Source: RCIO01 sp035555795 (GTDB lineage: Bacteria; Pseudomonadota; Alphaproteobacteria; Rhizobiales; Rhizobiaceae). From it: a stretch of 64,000 bases of DNA. Shown here piece by piece: positions 56,065 to 64,000 of the stretch. The translations under genes were made by a program, and so were the position numbers. Every line of letters begins with the position of its first letter. Position 1 is the first letter of the stretch. Location of the stretch: the NCBI GenBank assembly GCA_035555795.1, contig DATMGE010000066.1:1-64000 (forward strand), given 5' to 3'. The notes beneath the pieces are model-generated. The model was given only the letters and a program-made list of their open reading frames with translations, had not been told where the DNA came from and searched no databases.

Positions 56065-57084
56065 TCAGCGGCTGCGCGGATTGGCCGTGGATTGCCGCAC
56101 ATGCAGTTCCGGGCGGATCAGTTCGAGGCTCGTCTTCACCGTCGCCCCGTTCAGCCGGTCGAGCAGCACGCGCGCGGCGCGGCGCCCCACCTCGCGCTGC
56201 CCGTTCCACACGGTGGTGAGCGCCGGCGTCGCGATGGCAGCCTCCTCCAGATCGTCATAGCCGGTCACGGAGATGTCGACGCCCGGCACCAGCCCGGCAC
56301 GCGCAATACCGTTCATCAGCCCGATGGCGACGAGATCGTTCCAGCACACGGCGGCAGTGGGCTTGTCCCGCAGGGCCAGGAACTCGCCGGAAATCTCGAA
56401 GCCGCCCTGCTTGGTGCGCGGACCGGCGAGCCGCATGGCAGGCGAAACCTCGAGCCCGGCCTTCTGCATGGCCGACACATAGCCGAGATAGCGGTCGCGG
56501 CCGGTCGAGGTCTGGTCGGTGCCGCCGACCATGGCGATCCGCCGGTGGCCGAGCGAGATGAGATGGTTGGTGGCCAGCGCCGTGCCATAGGCGTCGTCGC
56601 CCCGGAAGGCCGGCACCTCCGCGCCTTCGACCGAGCGCGCGATCAGCACGACCGGCATGCCATTGTCCTCCGCCAGGCGGATGTCTTCCGGCGGCGTGCC
56701 GATGGCGGGTGACATGATGACCCCGTCGGCCCCCAGCTGGAGCAGCGTATCGAGGAAGGTCCGCTGCTTCTCGATCTTGTCATAATGGTTGGAGAGCAGG
56801 AAAGTCTGGCGGGAGCGGTCGAGCTCCGTCTCGATCGAGCGCAGGATCTCGGCATAGAACGGGTTCATGATGTCGTGCACGACCACGCCGACAATGCCGG
56901 AGCGCGAGGTGCGCAGCGAAGCGGCCCGCCGGTTGTAGATATAGCCGATTTCGCGCGCATGCTCCTTGATCCGCTCGCGCGTCGAATCCGCCACGAGCGG
57001 GCTGTCGCGCAGCGCCAGCGAAACCGTCGCGGTCGACACGCCGAGACTGTCGGCAATGGTGGAAAGTTTGATCTTCTGCGCCAG
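56065..57084 (-). CDS. LacI family regulator, apparently CTG-initiated
   Basis: The protein of 339 residues has the LacI HTH with hinge: KIKLSTIADSLGVSTATVSLALRDS followed by YIYNRRAASLRTSRSG, and then a periplasmic-binding-protein-like effector domain. The only nearby ATG/GTG start (57039) would remove the first helix of the HTH. An in-frame CTG at 57084 gives LAQKIKLST, where homologues read MAQKIKLST, and GGAGGAGG lies 5 nt before it. CTG is therefore the probable start. It sits downstream of a DMT transporter gene. A palindrome lies about 20 bp upstream. Confidence 0.8.
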   Translation of the reverse strand: MAQKIKLSTIADSLGVSTATVSLALRDSPLVADSTRERIKEHAREIGYIYNRRAASLRTSRSGIVGVVVHDIMNPFYAEILRSIETELDRSRQTFLLSNHYDKIEKQRTFLDTLLQLGADGVIMSPAIGTPPEDIRLAEDNGMPVVLIARSVEGAEVPAFRGDDAYGTALATNHLISLGHRRIAMVGGTDQTSTGRDRYLGYVSAMQKAGLEVSPAMRLAGPRTKQGGFEISGEFLALRDKPTAAVCWNDLVAIGLMNGIARAGLVPGVDISVTGYDDLEEAAIATPALTTVWNGQREVGRRAARVLLDRLNGATVKTSLELIRPELHVRQSTANPRSR

Positions 57085-57104
57085 CGCCGCCTCCTCCGCC
57101 GGAT

Positions 57105-57117
57105 TTAAACTGTTTAA
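57105..57117. promoter_or_regulatory. Perfect palindrome upstream of the LacI gene
   Basis: TTAAACTGTTTAA is a 13-bp perfect palindrome centred on one T. It is 20 bp before the CTG start of the LacI gene and 28 bp after the DMT transporter stop. The position and odd-centred form fit an autoregulatory operator of a LacI-type repressor. Confidence 0.5.
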
Positions 57118-57145
57118 GGGCGTTAGGCCACAAGCTCGTTCGGTG

Positions 57146-58081
57146 TCAAAGTTTTTTCGCGATCTCCTCGTCGTCCAGATTGGGCGTGGCGCTGTTGCTG
57201 AGCCGCAGCCTGCGCTCGCGCTGGACGATGTAGAGACCCGACGCCACGATGATCGCCGAGCCGACGACCGTCCATTTGTCCGGAATGTCGCCGAATACGA
57301 GATAGCCCGAGATCGTCACCCCGACGATCTGCAGATAGGGAAACGGCGCGAGCTGGGTCGTGGTCGCCAGCTTGTAGGCCTTGATCAGCAGCCAGTGGCC
57401 CAGCGTGCCGTAGACACCCAGCAGGACCAGCACCAGCCACAGGAACCGGTCGGGCGGCACGCTGCCATAGATCGGCACCAGCGGCGACATCAGCACCACA
57501 GGCGCCAGCGCCGAATAGAAGATGAGGCTGGCCGCGCTCTCGGTCGCGCCCATCTTGCGCGTCATCAGCAGATAGGCCGAATAGGAAAGCATCGACAGGA
57601 TGGAGAAGACGTAGCCGATATTGAATGCGGCGAGCCCCGACCGTGTCACCACCAGCATTCCCGCGAAGCCGACGCCGATCGCCGCCCAGCGCCGCCAGCC
57701 GGCCCATTCGCCCAGTACCGGTCCCGCGAGCGCCGTGACCACCATGGGCGACAGGAAGTAGATCGCCGTGCTTTCGGTGAGCTGCAGCGTGCGCAGGGCG
57801 AAGAAATTGAAGATCGTCGAGCCGAAAAGGAACAGTCCGCGCAGCACCTGCATGGGCAGGTTCCCGGTTCGCAGCGGCAGCGGATTGGACCATACCCGGA
57901 AGATGATCGAGACGAGGACCAGATGCACGGCAAAGCGCATCCACGCGATGAATTGCGGGTGAAGCCCCTGGCGGCCAAGATATTTGGCCGTGGTGTCGAG
58001 AAAGATGAATGAAACGAGCGCGCCGAGGAACAGGAGTATGGCGGCGGGCGCCGTCCCGCCATCAGCCTTTTTCTGCTGCAA
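57146..58081 (-). CDS. DMT superfamily (EamA) transporter
   Basis: The 311-residue protein has ten hydrophobic helices with the EamA repeat (ALVSFIFLDTTAKYL; FIAWMRFAVHLVLVSIIF) and YFLSPMVVTALAGPVLGEW. These export or import metabolites; the substrate is unknown. It lies upstream of the LacI gene on the same strand. Confidence 0.9.
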   Translation of the reverse strand: MQQKKADGGTAPAAILLFLGALVSFIFLDTTAKYLGRQGLHPQFIAWMRFAVHLVLVSIIFRVWSNPLPLRTGNLPMQVLRGLFLFGSTIFNFFALRTLQLTESTAIYFLSPMVVTALAGPVLGEWAGWRRWAAIGVGFAGMLVVTRSGLAAFNIGYVFSILSMLSYSAYLLMTRKMGATESAASLIFYSALAPVVLMSPLVPIYGSVPPDRFLWLVLVLLGVYGTLGHWLLIKAYKLATTTQLAPFPYLQIVGVTISGYLVFGDIPDKWTVVGSAIIVASGLYIVQRERRLRLSNSATPNLDDEEIAKKL

Positions 58082-58208
58082 GGTGTTTCCAGTTCAAGCC
58101 TGCCGATTCGGCCGCAATCTGCGGGCAATGCGCGCCGACCGCAAGCTCCTTCAAGCCGGAGCAGCCGGGCAGAGGCACCGCACGGCTGAACGAAGAACGT
58201 CCGCCGCG

Positions 58209-58691
58209 CTAGGCCGCCGCGGCCTCCTCGTCGGGCTCGTCGTCCTCGACAACCGGCGGGGCAATCTCCGACAGATTGGCCTCGATGCGTGAAAGCAGCT
58301 TCATGAGCAGCTTCAGTTCTTTCTTGTCGAGGCCTTTGGCCACCTGTTTGTCGGTCTTGCGCACCGCCTTCTCGATGCCGCGAATGGCGTCGCTGCCAGC
58401 CTCGGTCAGCCATATATGCGCCTGCCGCGAATCGTTCTCGCTGGCGCGGCGCTCGACGAAGCCCTGCCCCTGCAACCGGTTGATGGTCTTGGTGATCGTC
58501 GGCGGGCGCACGCCGAGCCGCTGCGCAAGGTTGCCGGGCGTCAGGCCGTCGGTTTCGGCCAATGCCAGCATGATCTGGTCCTGCCCGGCATAGAAGCCAT
58601 GTTGCAGAAGCCGCGCGGCAAGCGCCGTGCGCGACAGGCGCGCCACGGACTGGAGCCGTGCGGCTGCGGATGTCTTTCCGGATTTGGCCAT
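58209..58691 (-). CDS. MarR family transcriptional regulator
   Basis: The 160-residue regulator has the MarR winged HTH (GLTPGNLAQRLGVRPPTITKTINRLQGQGFVERRASENDSRQAH) with the wing arginine and Asp. The N-terminus is basic and the C-terminus acidic (VEDDEPDEEAAAA). It diverges from the creatininase gene by about 100 bp. The ligand is unknown. Confidence 0.93.
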   Translation of the reverse strand: MAKSGKTSAAARLQSVARLSRTALAARLLQHGFYAGQDQIMLALAETDGLTPGNLAQRLGVRPPTITKTINRLQGQGFVERRASENDSRQAHIWLTEAGSDAIRGIEKAVRKTDKQVAKGLDKKELKLLMKLLSRIEANLSEIAPPVVEDDEPDEEAAAA

Positions 58692-58791
58692 GTCTTCCCC
58701 TCACCCGTTGGGATTGCATAAGCTGACCGTCACGCTTCAAGATAGCGTACCGCGTCCTTGCCGGCGATCAGGCACATTCTTTGCCGGCAAG

Positions 58792-59571
58792 ATGCGTCAC
58801 CTCATGCCAGAGCGTTTTATCAATCTTATGACACCAGATCGACCCGCCATCGCCATCCTGCCCCTCGGCGCCCATGAGCAGCATGGACCGCATCTGCCCT
58901 TCGAAACCGATGCGATCATCGCCGAAGGGATTTCCGCTCGCGTCGCCGCCAACCTCCCCCCGGAGTTGGACATCGAACTCCTCCCCGTCGAACACATCGG
59001 TTATTCGATCGAGCACATGGATGTCGCAGGCACTCGGACCCTGACCTATTCGGAGGCGATCGAGCACTGGATCGGCATCGGCGCCGACTGCGCACGGCGC
59101 GGCATCCGCCGCTTCGTCATGCTCAACGCCCATGGCGGAAACGCCCCGCTGATGACCGTCGTGGCGACGGAATTGCGGGTGCGTCACCGCATGCTCGCAG
59201 TCGCCACGAGCTGGACGCGATTCGGCTATCCGGAAGGGCTGGTGAGCGATGAGGAACGCGCCTATGGCATCCATGGCGGCTTCATCGAGACCTCGGTGAT
59301 GCGCGCTTTGCGGCCTGACTTGGTCGACATGGCGAAGGCGCAGGACTTTCCCAGCCGTCAGGCGGCCTTCGCCCGCGACTTCACCCATCTGCGCGCCTAT
59401 GGTCCGCATGCCTTCGGCTGGACGATGCACGACCTGTCGCCCGACGGCGTCGCGGGCAATGCCGCTGCCGCAACCGCCGAAGCCGGCGACGCGATGATCC
59501 AGCACGCGGCGCAAGGCTTCATCGCACTGCTGCGCGACGTCGCCGCTTTCGATCTGGATATACTCGCCTAG
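58792..59571 (+). CDS. Creatininase/amidohydrolase family protein
   Basis: The 259-residue protein has creatininase family metal ligands: Glu29 and His31 in LGAHEQHGPHLP, Asp40 in FETDAII, and the NAHGGNAPL block. The family includes creatininase, formamide hydrolases and the mycofactocin protein MftE. The start is placed at ATG 58792; two further ATGs (58804 and 58828) are possible. No mycofactocin genes are nearby, so the substrate is open. Confidence 0.88.
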   Translation: MRHLMPERFINLMTPDRPAIAILPLGAHEQHGPHLPFETDAIIAEGISARVAANLPPELDIELLPVEHIGYSIEHMDVAGTRTLTYSEAIEHWIGIGADCARRGIRRFVMLNAHGGNAPLMTVVATELRVRHRMLAVATSWTRFGYPEGLVSDEERAYGIHGGFIETSVMRALRPDLVDMAKAQDFPSRQAAFARDFTHLRAYGPHAFGWTMHDLSPDGVAGNAAAATAEAGDAMIQHAAQGFIALLRDVAAFDLDILA

Positions 59572-59589
59572 ATTCTGCCCCGTGCAAAA

Positions 59590-59617
59590 TGCCGCCGCAC
59601 ATCCTATATCGGCGGCA
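59590..59617. repeat. Inverted repeat upstream of the CobW gene
   Basis: TGCCGCCG (59590-59597) and CGGCGGCA (59610-59617) are perfect 8-bp arms around a 12-nt AT-containing centre. It lies between the creatininase stop and the CobW start (27 bp after its end). It could be a terminator stem or a regulator site; no T run follows. Confidence 0.4.
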
Positions 59618-59644
59618 CGCCATCTAAAATTGCAGAGGTTCGCC

Positions 59645-60718
59645 ATGTCGCAGACGCAGCAACAGATCCCCGTCACCGTGCTCACCGGTTATCTCGGCTC
59701 GGGCAAGACCACGCTGCTCAACCGCATCCTGTCGGAAGATCATGGCAAGCGCTACGCCGTGATCGTCAACGAATTCGGCGAGATCGGCATCGACAACGAC
59801 CTGATCGTGGAATCCGACGAGGAAATCTACGAGATGAACAATGGCTGCATCTGCTGCACGGTGCGCGGCGATCTGATCCGCACCGTGGAAGGCCTGATGC
59901 GCCGCCCCGGCCGCTTCGACGCGATCCTCGTGGAGACGACCGGTCTGGCCGACCCCGCGCCCGTGGCGCAAACCTTCTTCATGGATGACGACGTGCGGTC
60001 CAAGACCAAGCTCGACGCCGTCGTGGCCCTTGTCGACGCCAAGCATCTGCCGCTTCGCCTGAAGGATTCCAAGGAGGCCGAAGACCAGATCGCCTTCGCC
60101 GACGTGGTGGTCCTCAACAAGACCGACCTCGTGACGCCGGAAGAACTGCGCGACGTGGAGGCCGCAGTGCGCGCCATCAATCCGGCCGCGAAAATCCACC
60201 GCACCCAGCGCTCCGGCGTGGCGCTCAGCGAGGTGCTCGACCGCGGCGCCTTCGACCTCAAGCGCGCGCTCGACAACGATCCGCACTTCCTCGACCACCA
60301 TGATCACGATCACGACCATGAATGCGGTCCGGACTGCGATCACGACCACCATCATCACGGCCACGATCATCATCACGGCCACGATCACGACCATCACGGC
60401 GAGGCCTCGGCGATCCACGACGTCACCGTGAAGTCGATCTCGCTGCGCGGCGGCGAGATGGACCCGCGGAAATTCTTCCCGTGGATCGAGAAGACCACGC
60501 AGATGGACGGGCCCAACATCCTGCGTCTCAAGGGCATCATCGCGCTGAAGGACGATCCGGACCGCTATGTGCTGCAGGGCGTCCACATGCTGCTGGAGGG
60601 CGACCACCAGCGCGCATGGAAGGATGGCGAGAAGCACGAGACGCGCCTCGTCTTCATCGGCCGCGAACTCGACGAAGAGCGGCTGCGGCGCACCTTCGAA
60701 GCCTGCCAGGCGGCATAA
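59645..60718 (+). CDS. CobW/COG0523 GTPase with histidine-rich metal-binding loop
   Basis: The 357-residue G3E GTPase has Walker A GYLGSGKTT (15-23), the metal-binding GCICC (67-71) and base-recognition NKTD (157-160). A His/Asp/Cys-rich run spans residues 217-250. COG0523 proteins are metallochaperones for Zn or Co; the His-rich loop points to divalent metal storage or transfer. The start is ATG 59645, with GAGG upstream. It leads a three-gene block with a 117-residue gene and a WD40 protein. Confidence 0.94.
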   Translation: MSQTQQQIPVTVLTGYLGSGKTTLLNRILSEDHGKRYAVIVNEFGEIGIDNDLIVESDEEIYEMNNGCICCTVRGDLIRTVEGLMRRPGRFDAILVETTGLADPAPVAQTFFMDDDVRSKTKLDAVVALVDAKHLPLRLKDSKEAEDQIAFADVVVLNKTDLVTPEELRDVEAAVRAINPAAKIHRTQRSGVALSEVLDRGAFDLKRALDNDPHFLDHHDHDHDHECGPDCDHDHHHHGHDHHHGHDHDHHGEASAIHDVTVKSISLRGGEMDPRKFFPWIEKTTQMDGPNILRLKGIIALKDDPDRYVLQGVHMLLEGDHQRAWKDGEKHETRLVFIGRELDEERLRRTFEACQAA

Positions 60719-61072
60719 TTGCCGCTGCTCATCGACCTCGCCGGGCAGGCGCTCGCCCCCGGCGACATCCTGCGGCTTTCCCAGAATTACGATCTCGGGC
60801 CGGGCTCCGGCCCGGTCGACCTCCTGGTCTACGATCCGCGCAGCGACGATTGCGGGCTCGGCGTCGTCACCGCCTCGGGCCGCAAGGCCGGCCTGATCCT
60901 GCATCATTTCCCCATTGCCAGCCGAGGCGCCGACGGCGGCCTCGCGGTGGACTGGCTGATCGACAATTGGGATGACTGGTTCGTCTTCACCTATGCGAAG
61001 GATGCGCGTATTCCGGTCCGCGAAGCACGCGTCCTGCATCCGGATGCGCGCACAATGCCCGAGGAGACCTGA
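60719..61072 (+). CDS. Small protein between the CobW and WD40 genes, unknown function
   Basis: The 117-residue protein starts at a TTG directly after the CobW stop, with AGGCGG 5 nt upstream. It has a beta-rich sequence (LSQNYDLGPGSGPVDLLVYDPR, AGLILHHFPI, WDDWFVFTYAKD). No domain is recognised. The tight spacing to both neighbours (0 and 4 bp) indicates one operon. Confidence 0.75.
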   Translation: MPLLIDLAGQALAPGDILRLSQNYDLGPGSGPVDLLVYDPRSDDCGLGVVTASGRKAGLILHHFPIASRGADGGLAVDWLIDNWDDWFVFTYAKDARIPVREARVLHPDARTMPEET

Positions 61073-61076
61073 AACC

Positions 61077-62051
61077 GTGCCGACCATTGCCCCGCTCGAC
61101 CTTCCCGGACATTGCATTGCCACGGCCTGGATCGGCGACGTGCCGCATTTCGCGCTTGCCGAAGGCACCGTCCACCGGCTGGCGGACGGCCATAAGGAAG
61201 TAACCGCGCATGACGGCCTGCTCTGCGCGCGGCCGACACTCGACGGCAAGGCGCTGATCACCGGTGGCGAGGACGGCAAGGTCCTATCGCTCGACGCGGG
61301 CGGCAATATCGTCACGCTCGCCGAGATCGGACGCAAATGGATCAACAGCGTCACCGCCGGCCCGCAGGGCGCGATCGCCTTCGCCAGCGGGCGCGTTGCC
61401 TATGTGCGCATGCCGGACGGCACGCTGCGCGAATTCCAGCACCCGCGCTCGGCCGAGGACGTCGCCTTCGCCCCGAAGGGCCTGCGGATCGCGGTCGCGC
61501 GCTATAATGGCGCCACGCTGCATTTCCCCGCCGTCCAGGGAAAGCCCGTCGAGCTCGAATGGGCCGGCGCGCATACGCAGATCACCTTCTCGCCGGACGG
61601 CAATTTCCTCGTCACCGCCATGCAGGAAAACGCGTTGCACGGCTGGAAGCTCGCCGATGGCAAGCACATGCGCATGAGCGGCTATCCCGCCAAGGTGAAG
61701 AGCCTCTCCTGGGGGCCGAAGGGGCGCTGGCTGGCAAGCTCCGGCGCGCCGGCGGCCATCGTCTGGCCCTTCCAGGCCAAGGACGGGCCGATGGGCAAGG
61801 CGCCGCTGGAACTCGGCACGCGCGGCGACGCGCAGGTGACCGCCGTCGCCTTCCACCCGGCCGACGAGATCGTCGCCATCGGCTATGCCGACGGCATGGT
61901 GCTGGCTGCGCGCTGCGCCGACCAGAAGGAAGTGCTGCTGCGGCGCGGCGGCAAGGGACCGCTCACCGATCTGAGCTGGGACCGCGAAGGCCGCCGCATC
62001 GCCTTCGGCACCGAGACCGGCGATTGCGGCGTCATCGATATTGCCGGCTGA
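61077..62051 (+). CDS. WD40 repeat protein downstream of CobW
   Basis: The 324-residue protein consists of about seven WD40-like beta-propeller repeats, with segments such as ITFSPDGNFLVTAMQEN, KSLSWGPKGRWLASSGAPA and VAFHPADEIVAIGYADG. The start is GTG 61077, following GAGGAG. It lacks a signal peptide, so it is cytoplasmic. Its place beside a CobW GTPase suggests a scaffold or partner in metal handling; that is inference. Confidence 0.87.
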   Translation: MPTIAPLDLPGHCIATAWIGDVPHFALAEGTVHRLADGHKEVTAHDGLLCARPTLDGKALITGGEDGKVLSLDAGGNIVTLAEIGRKWINSVTAGPQGAIAFASGRVAYVRMPDGTLREFQHPRSAEDVAFAPKGLRIAVARYNGATLHFPAVQGKPVELEWAGAHTQITFSPDGNFLVTAMQENALHGWKLADGKHMRMSGYPAKVKSLSWGPKGRWLASSGAPAAIVWPFQAKDGPMGKAPLELGTRGDAQVTAVAFHPADEIVAIGYADGMVLAARCADQKEVLLRRGGKGPLTDLSWDREGRRIAFGTETGDCGVIDIAG

Positions 62052-62107
62052 CCACTCGACCCAGCATGCCACCGTTCCGCTGATACGGCCGGCAGCGGCA
62101 TGAAACG

Positions 62108-63379
62108 CTATCTGATGAGCACCGCCCGCAGGTCGTTCACATTCGTGCCCGTCGGCCCCGGCGCGAACAGGTCGCCGACGGCGTCGAACGCCGTCCAGGC
62201 ATCATTGCGGGCAAGTGCGGCGCGCGGATCGACGCCCGCCGCCCGCATGCGCGCCGCGCTTGTGTGATCGGCGAAAGCGCCGGCATTGTCCTCGGAACCG
62301 TCGATACCGTCAGTGTCGGCGGCGAAGGCATGAATGCCCGGCACGCCGTCGATGCCGAGCGCCAGCGCCAGCAGGAATTCAGAATTGCGTCCGCCCTTGC
62401 CACCCTTACCGCGAATGGTGACGGTCGTCTCGCCGCCCGACAGAAGCAGCACCGGCTTGTTGAACGGCCGGTCGCGCGTGGCGATCTCGCGCGCCATGGC
62501 CGCATGCATGCCGGCGATGTCGCGCGCCTCGCCTTCGATCGAATCCGACAGGATGACCGCCTCGATGCCCTGCTCACGCGCCGCCTGGGCGGCAGCTTCG
62601 AGCGAGACGGCAGCCGAGGCGATCACCTCCACCGCATTGGCGGCGAAGCGCGGATCGTCGGGCCTCGGCGCATCGGCGGCGGCTTCGAGATGGCGCAAGG
62701 CAGCCGCTGGCAGGTCGAGCTTCCATGCTGCCACGATGTCGCGCGCATCCTGTCGGGTCGCCCCGTCCGGCACGGTCGGTCCGGATGCCACGAAGGCCGG
62801 ATTGTCGCCGGGAATATCCGAAACGACCAGCGACACCACGCGCGCCGGATGCGCGGCCAGCGCGAGCCGCCCGCCCTTGATGGCGGAAAGGTGCTTGCGC
62901 ACTGTGTTCATCGCCGAAATCGGCGCACCGGACGCAAGCAGCGCCTCGTTGACGGCAATCTCGTCGGCGAGAGTCATGCCCTCCGGGGGTGACGGCAGCA
63001 GCGCCGAGCCCCCGCCCGAGACCAGCGCCACCACCAGGTCGTCGGCGGTCAGGCCGGAAACGGCGCTGAACAGTCGCTGTGAAGCGGCCAGCCCCGCCTC
63101 GTCGGGAACAGGATGTGCGGCCTCAAGCACCTCGATGCGCCTGCACGGCGCACCATAGCCGTAGCGCGTGACGACCACGCCCTCCAGCGGCCCGTCCCAG
63201 ACCTCCTCGAAGGCTTGCGCCATCTGCGCCGAGCCCTTGCCGGCACCGATGACGATGGTGCGGCCCTTGGGACGTTCGGGCAGGTGTTTGCGGATCACGA
63301 GCCGCGGGTCGGCCGCCGAAACCGCGGCGGAGAAGAGCGAAGTGAAGAGCGCGTGGGGGGCGATTCGATCTAGCGGCAT
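62108..63379 (-). CDS. Glycerate kinase type-2 (MOFRL) family protein
   Basis: The 423-residue protein has the N-terminal DUF4147/glycerate kinase region (RTIVIGAGKGSAQMAQAF; ALVSGGGSALLPSP) and a C-terminal MOFRL domain (GGRNSEFLLALALGIDG, FAADTDGIDGSEDNAGAF). Members (also called TtuD or GckA) phosphorylate glycerate made from glyoxylate, tartrate or serine. It follows guaD by 21 bp, fitting a purine-to-glycerate route. Confidence 0.93.
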   Translation of the reverse strand: MPLDRIAPHALFTSLFSAAVSAADPRLVIRKHLPERPKGRTIVIGAGKGSAQMAQAFEEVWDGPLEGVVVTRYGYGAPCRRIEVLEAAHPVPDEAGLAASQRLFSAVSGLTADDLVVALVSGGGSALLPSPPEGMTLADEIAVNEALLASGAPISAMNTVRKHLSAIKGGRLALAAHPARVVSLVVSDIPGDNPAFVASGPTVPDGATRQDARDIVAAWKLDLPAAALRHLEAAADAPRPDDPRFAANAVEVIASAAVSLEAAAQAAREQGIEAVILSDSIEGEARDIAGMHAAMAREIATRDRPFNKPVLLLSGGETTVTIRGKGGKGGRNSEFLLALALGIDGVPGIHAFAADTDGIDGSEDNAGAFADHTSAARMRAAGVDPRAALARNDAWTAFDAVGDLFAPGPTGTNVNDLRAVLIR

Positions 63380-63400
63380 GGTGACCTCATCGGAAAACAG

Positions 63401-64000
63401 CTACCGCAATTCCCCCTTCGCCGCTCTTCCCGCAACATAGACCTCCCGAACCGCACGATCGTCGCCCAGCGTTTGCAGCAGGAAGAGTTCTTCCGCAAGT
63501 GTCTCGACCGTTTCCATGCGCAGGGCCATGGCGGGCGTGGCGCGGGAATCGAGCACCACGATGTCGGCATCCGTGCCTGCATCCAGCGTTCCGACATGCG
63601 CTTCCAGCGACAGCGCCTTGGCATTGCCCAGCGTGATCTGCCAGAAGGCGGCGAGCGGGTTGAGCTTCTCGCCCTGCAAGGCGATCACCTTGTAGGCTTC
63701 GTCCATGGTGCGCAGCATGGAATAGTTCGTGCCGCCGCCGACATCCGTGGCCGTCGCCACGCGCAGCGGCTTGCGGCGGCAGCGGTAGCGCTGGTAGTCG
63801 AACAGGCCCGAGCCGAGGAACAGGTTGGAGGTCGGGCAGAACACCGCCACCGAGCCCGAGTCCGACAGCGCATCCGCCTCGCGTTCGGACAGGTGGATGC
63901 AGTGGCCGAACAGCGCCTTCGGCCCCAGCAGGCCATAATGCGCATAGACATCCGTATAGTCCTTCGACCACGGATAGAGCTCCTGCGTGAAGGCGATTTC
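63401..64000 (-). CDS. guaD: Guanine deaminase (5' truncated at the window end)
   Basis: The frame is open from the window edge: ELYPWSKDYTDVYAHYGLLG, then GHCIHLSEREADAL and VAVFCPTSNLFLGSGLFDY. The later ATDVGGGTNYSMLRTM carries the metal-binding Asp. Guanine deaminase makes xanthine from guanine. The C-terminal 199 residues are seen. It precedes the glycerate kinase. Confidence 0.92.
   Translation of the reverse strand, partial: EIAFTQELYPWSKDYTDVYAHYGLLGPKALFGHCIHLSEREADALSDSGSVAVFCPTSNLFLGSGLFDYQRYRCRRKPLRVATATDVGGGTNYSMLRTMDEAYKVIALQGEKLNPLAAFWQITLGNAKALSLEAHVGTLDAGTDADIVVLDSRATPAMALRMETVETLAEELFLLQTLGDDRAVREVYVAGRAAKGELR

Noticed and set aside
60298..60400. A CAC/GAT-rich run that looks like a tandem DNA repeat.
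   Set aside because: It is in frame within the CobW gene and encodes its His/Asp-rich metal loop, so it is protein-coding low complexity rather than a separate repeat.

Overview
The window is about 64 kb of GC-rich (roughly 60-65% by eye), densely coding chromosome from an alphaproteobacterium. It is most likely a member of the Hyphomicrobiales (Rhizobiales) close to Mesorhizobium and the Phyllobacteriaceae. The clues are the gene blocks (midA-pgeF, rplY-pth-ychF, petABC, the MoxR/DUF58 block, pcaIJF with an IclR regulator, guaD next to a glycerate kinase) and several intergenic palindromes of the kind scattered through rhizobial genomes. I found no rRNA, tRNA, CRISPR array, prophage or insertion sequence. 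The content is mostly core and metabolic.

Layout. 1-6 kb: the 3' end of midA, pgeF, a degenerate M24 peptidase-like gene, a lipoprotein, prs and a fosmidomycin-resistance-type MFS pump. 6-12.5 kb: a DEAD-box RNA helicase facing rplY-pth, a DHFR-like reductase, ychF and two MaoC dehydratases. 12.5-18.1 kb: apt, a WYL-type regulator with VOC and EVE proteins, then the cytochrome bc1 genes petA-petB-petC on the minus strand and a small DUF6665-like gene. 18.1-22.4 kb: two tandem ABC exporters and two very small genes. 22.5-30.2 kb: nat-trmL, hemF with an FNR/FixK-type box, an exported alpha/beta hydrolase, a LysR regulator with a divergent 57-residue protein, DUF1059, and a DUF1285-nudL-CCA-transferase operon. 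30.2-37.2 kb: a four-gene MoxR-DUF58-DUF4159-membrane protein operon. 37.2-41.9 kb: the beta-ketoadipate genes pcaI-pcaJ-pcaF and their IclR regulator, bracketed by two inverted copies of a rhizobial mosaic repeat. 41.9-47.3 kb: DUF1232, a pterin dehydratase, thpR, a GDSL arylesterase and a YbbA/YbbP-type ABC system. 47.4-49.7 kb: a cobalamin riboswitch followed by a DUF1852 gene and a core methionine synthase gene (mesX-mesD). 49.9-54 kb: a Bax-inhibitor-like membrane protein and a TRAP transporter. 54-58.7 kb: a C26 amidase, a 2-hydroxyacid dehydrogenase, a LacI regulator, a DMT transporter and a MarR regulator. 58.8-64 kb: a creatininase-family protein, a CobW GTPase with a histidine-rich loop plus two followers, a glycerate kinase and the 3' part of guanine deaminase.

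The most interesting locus is the riboswitch-mesX-mesD unit. A B12 sensor sits in front of a methionine synthase of the small folate-independent type and the DUF1852 protein it is reported to need. The genes are visibly more AT-rich than their surroundings. The simplest reading is a B12-independent backup for methionine synthesis that is switched off when cobalamin is plentiful. Other points worth checking are a LacI-family gene that appears to start at CTG, an M24 homologue whose metal ligands are replaced, an anaerobox between hemF and its divergent neighbour, a 19-codon ORF with an ideal ribosome binding site, and several perfect palindromes at promoters.
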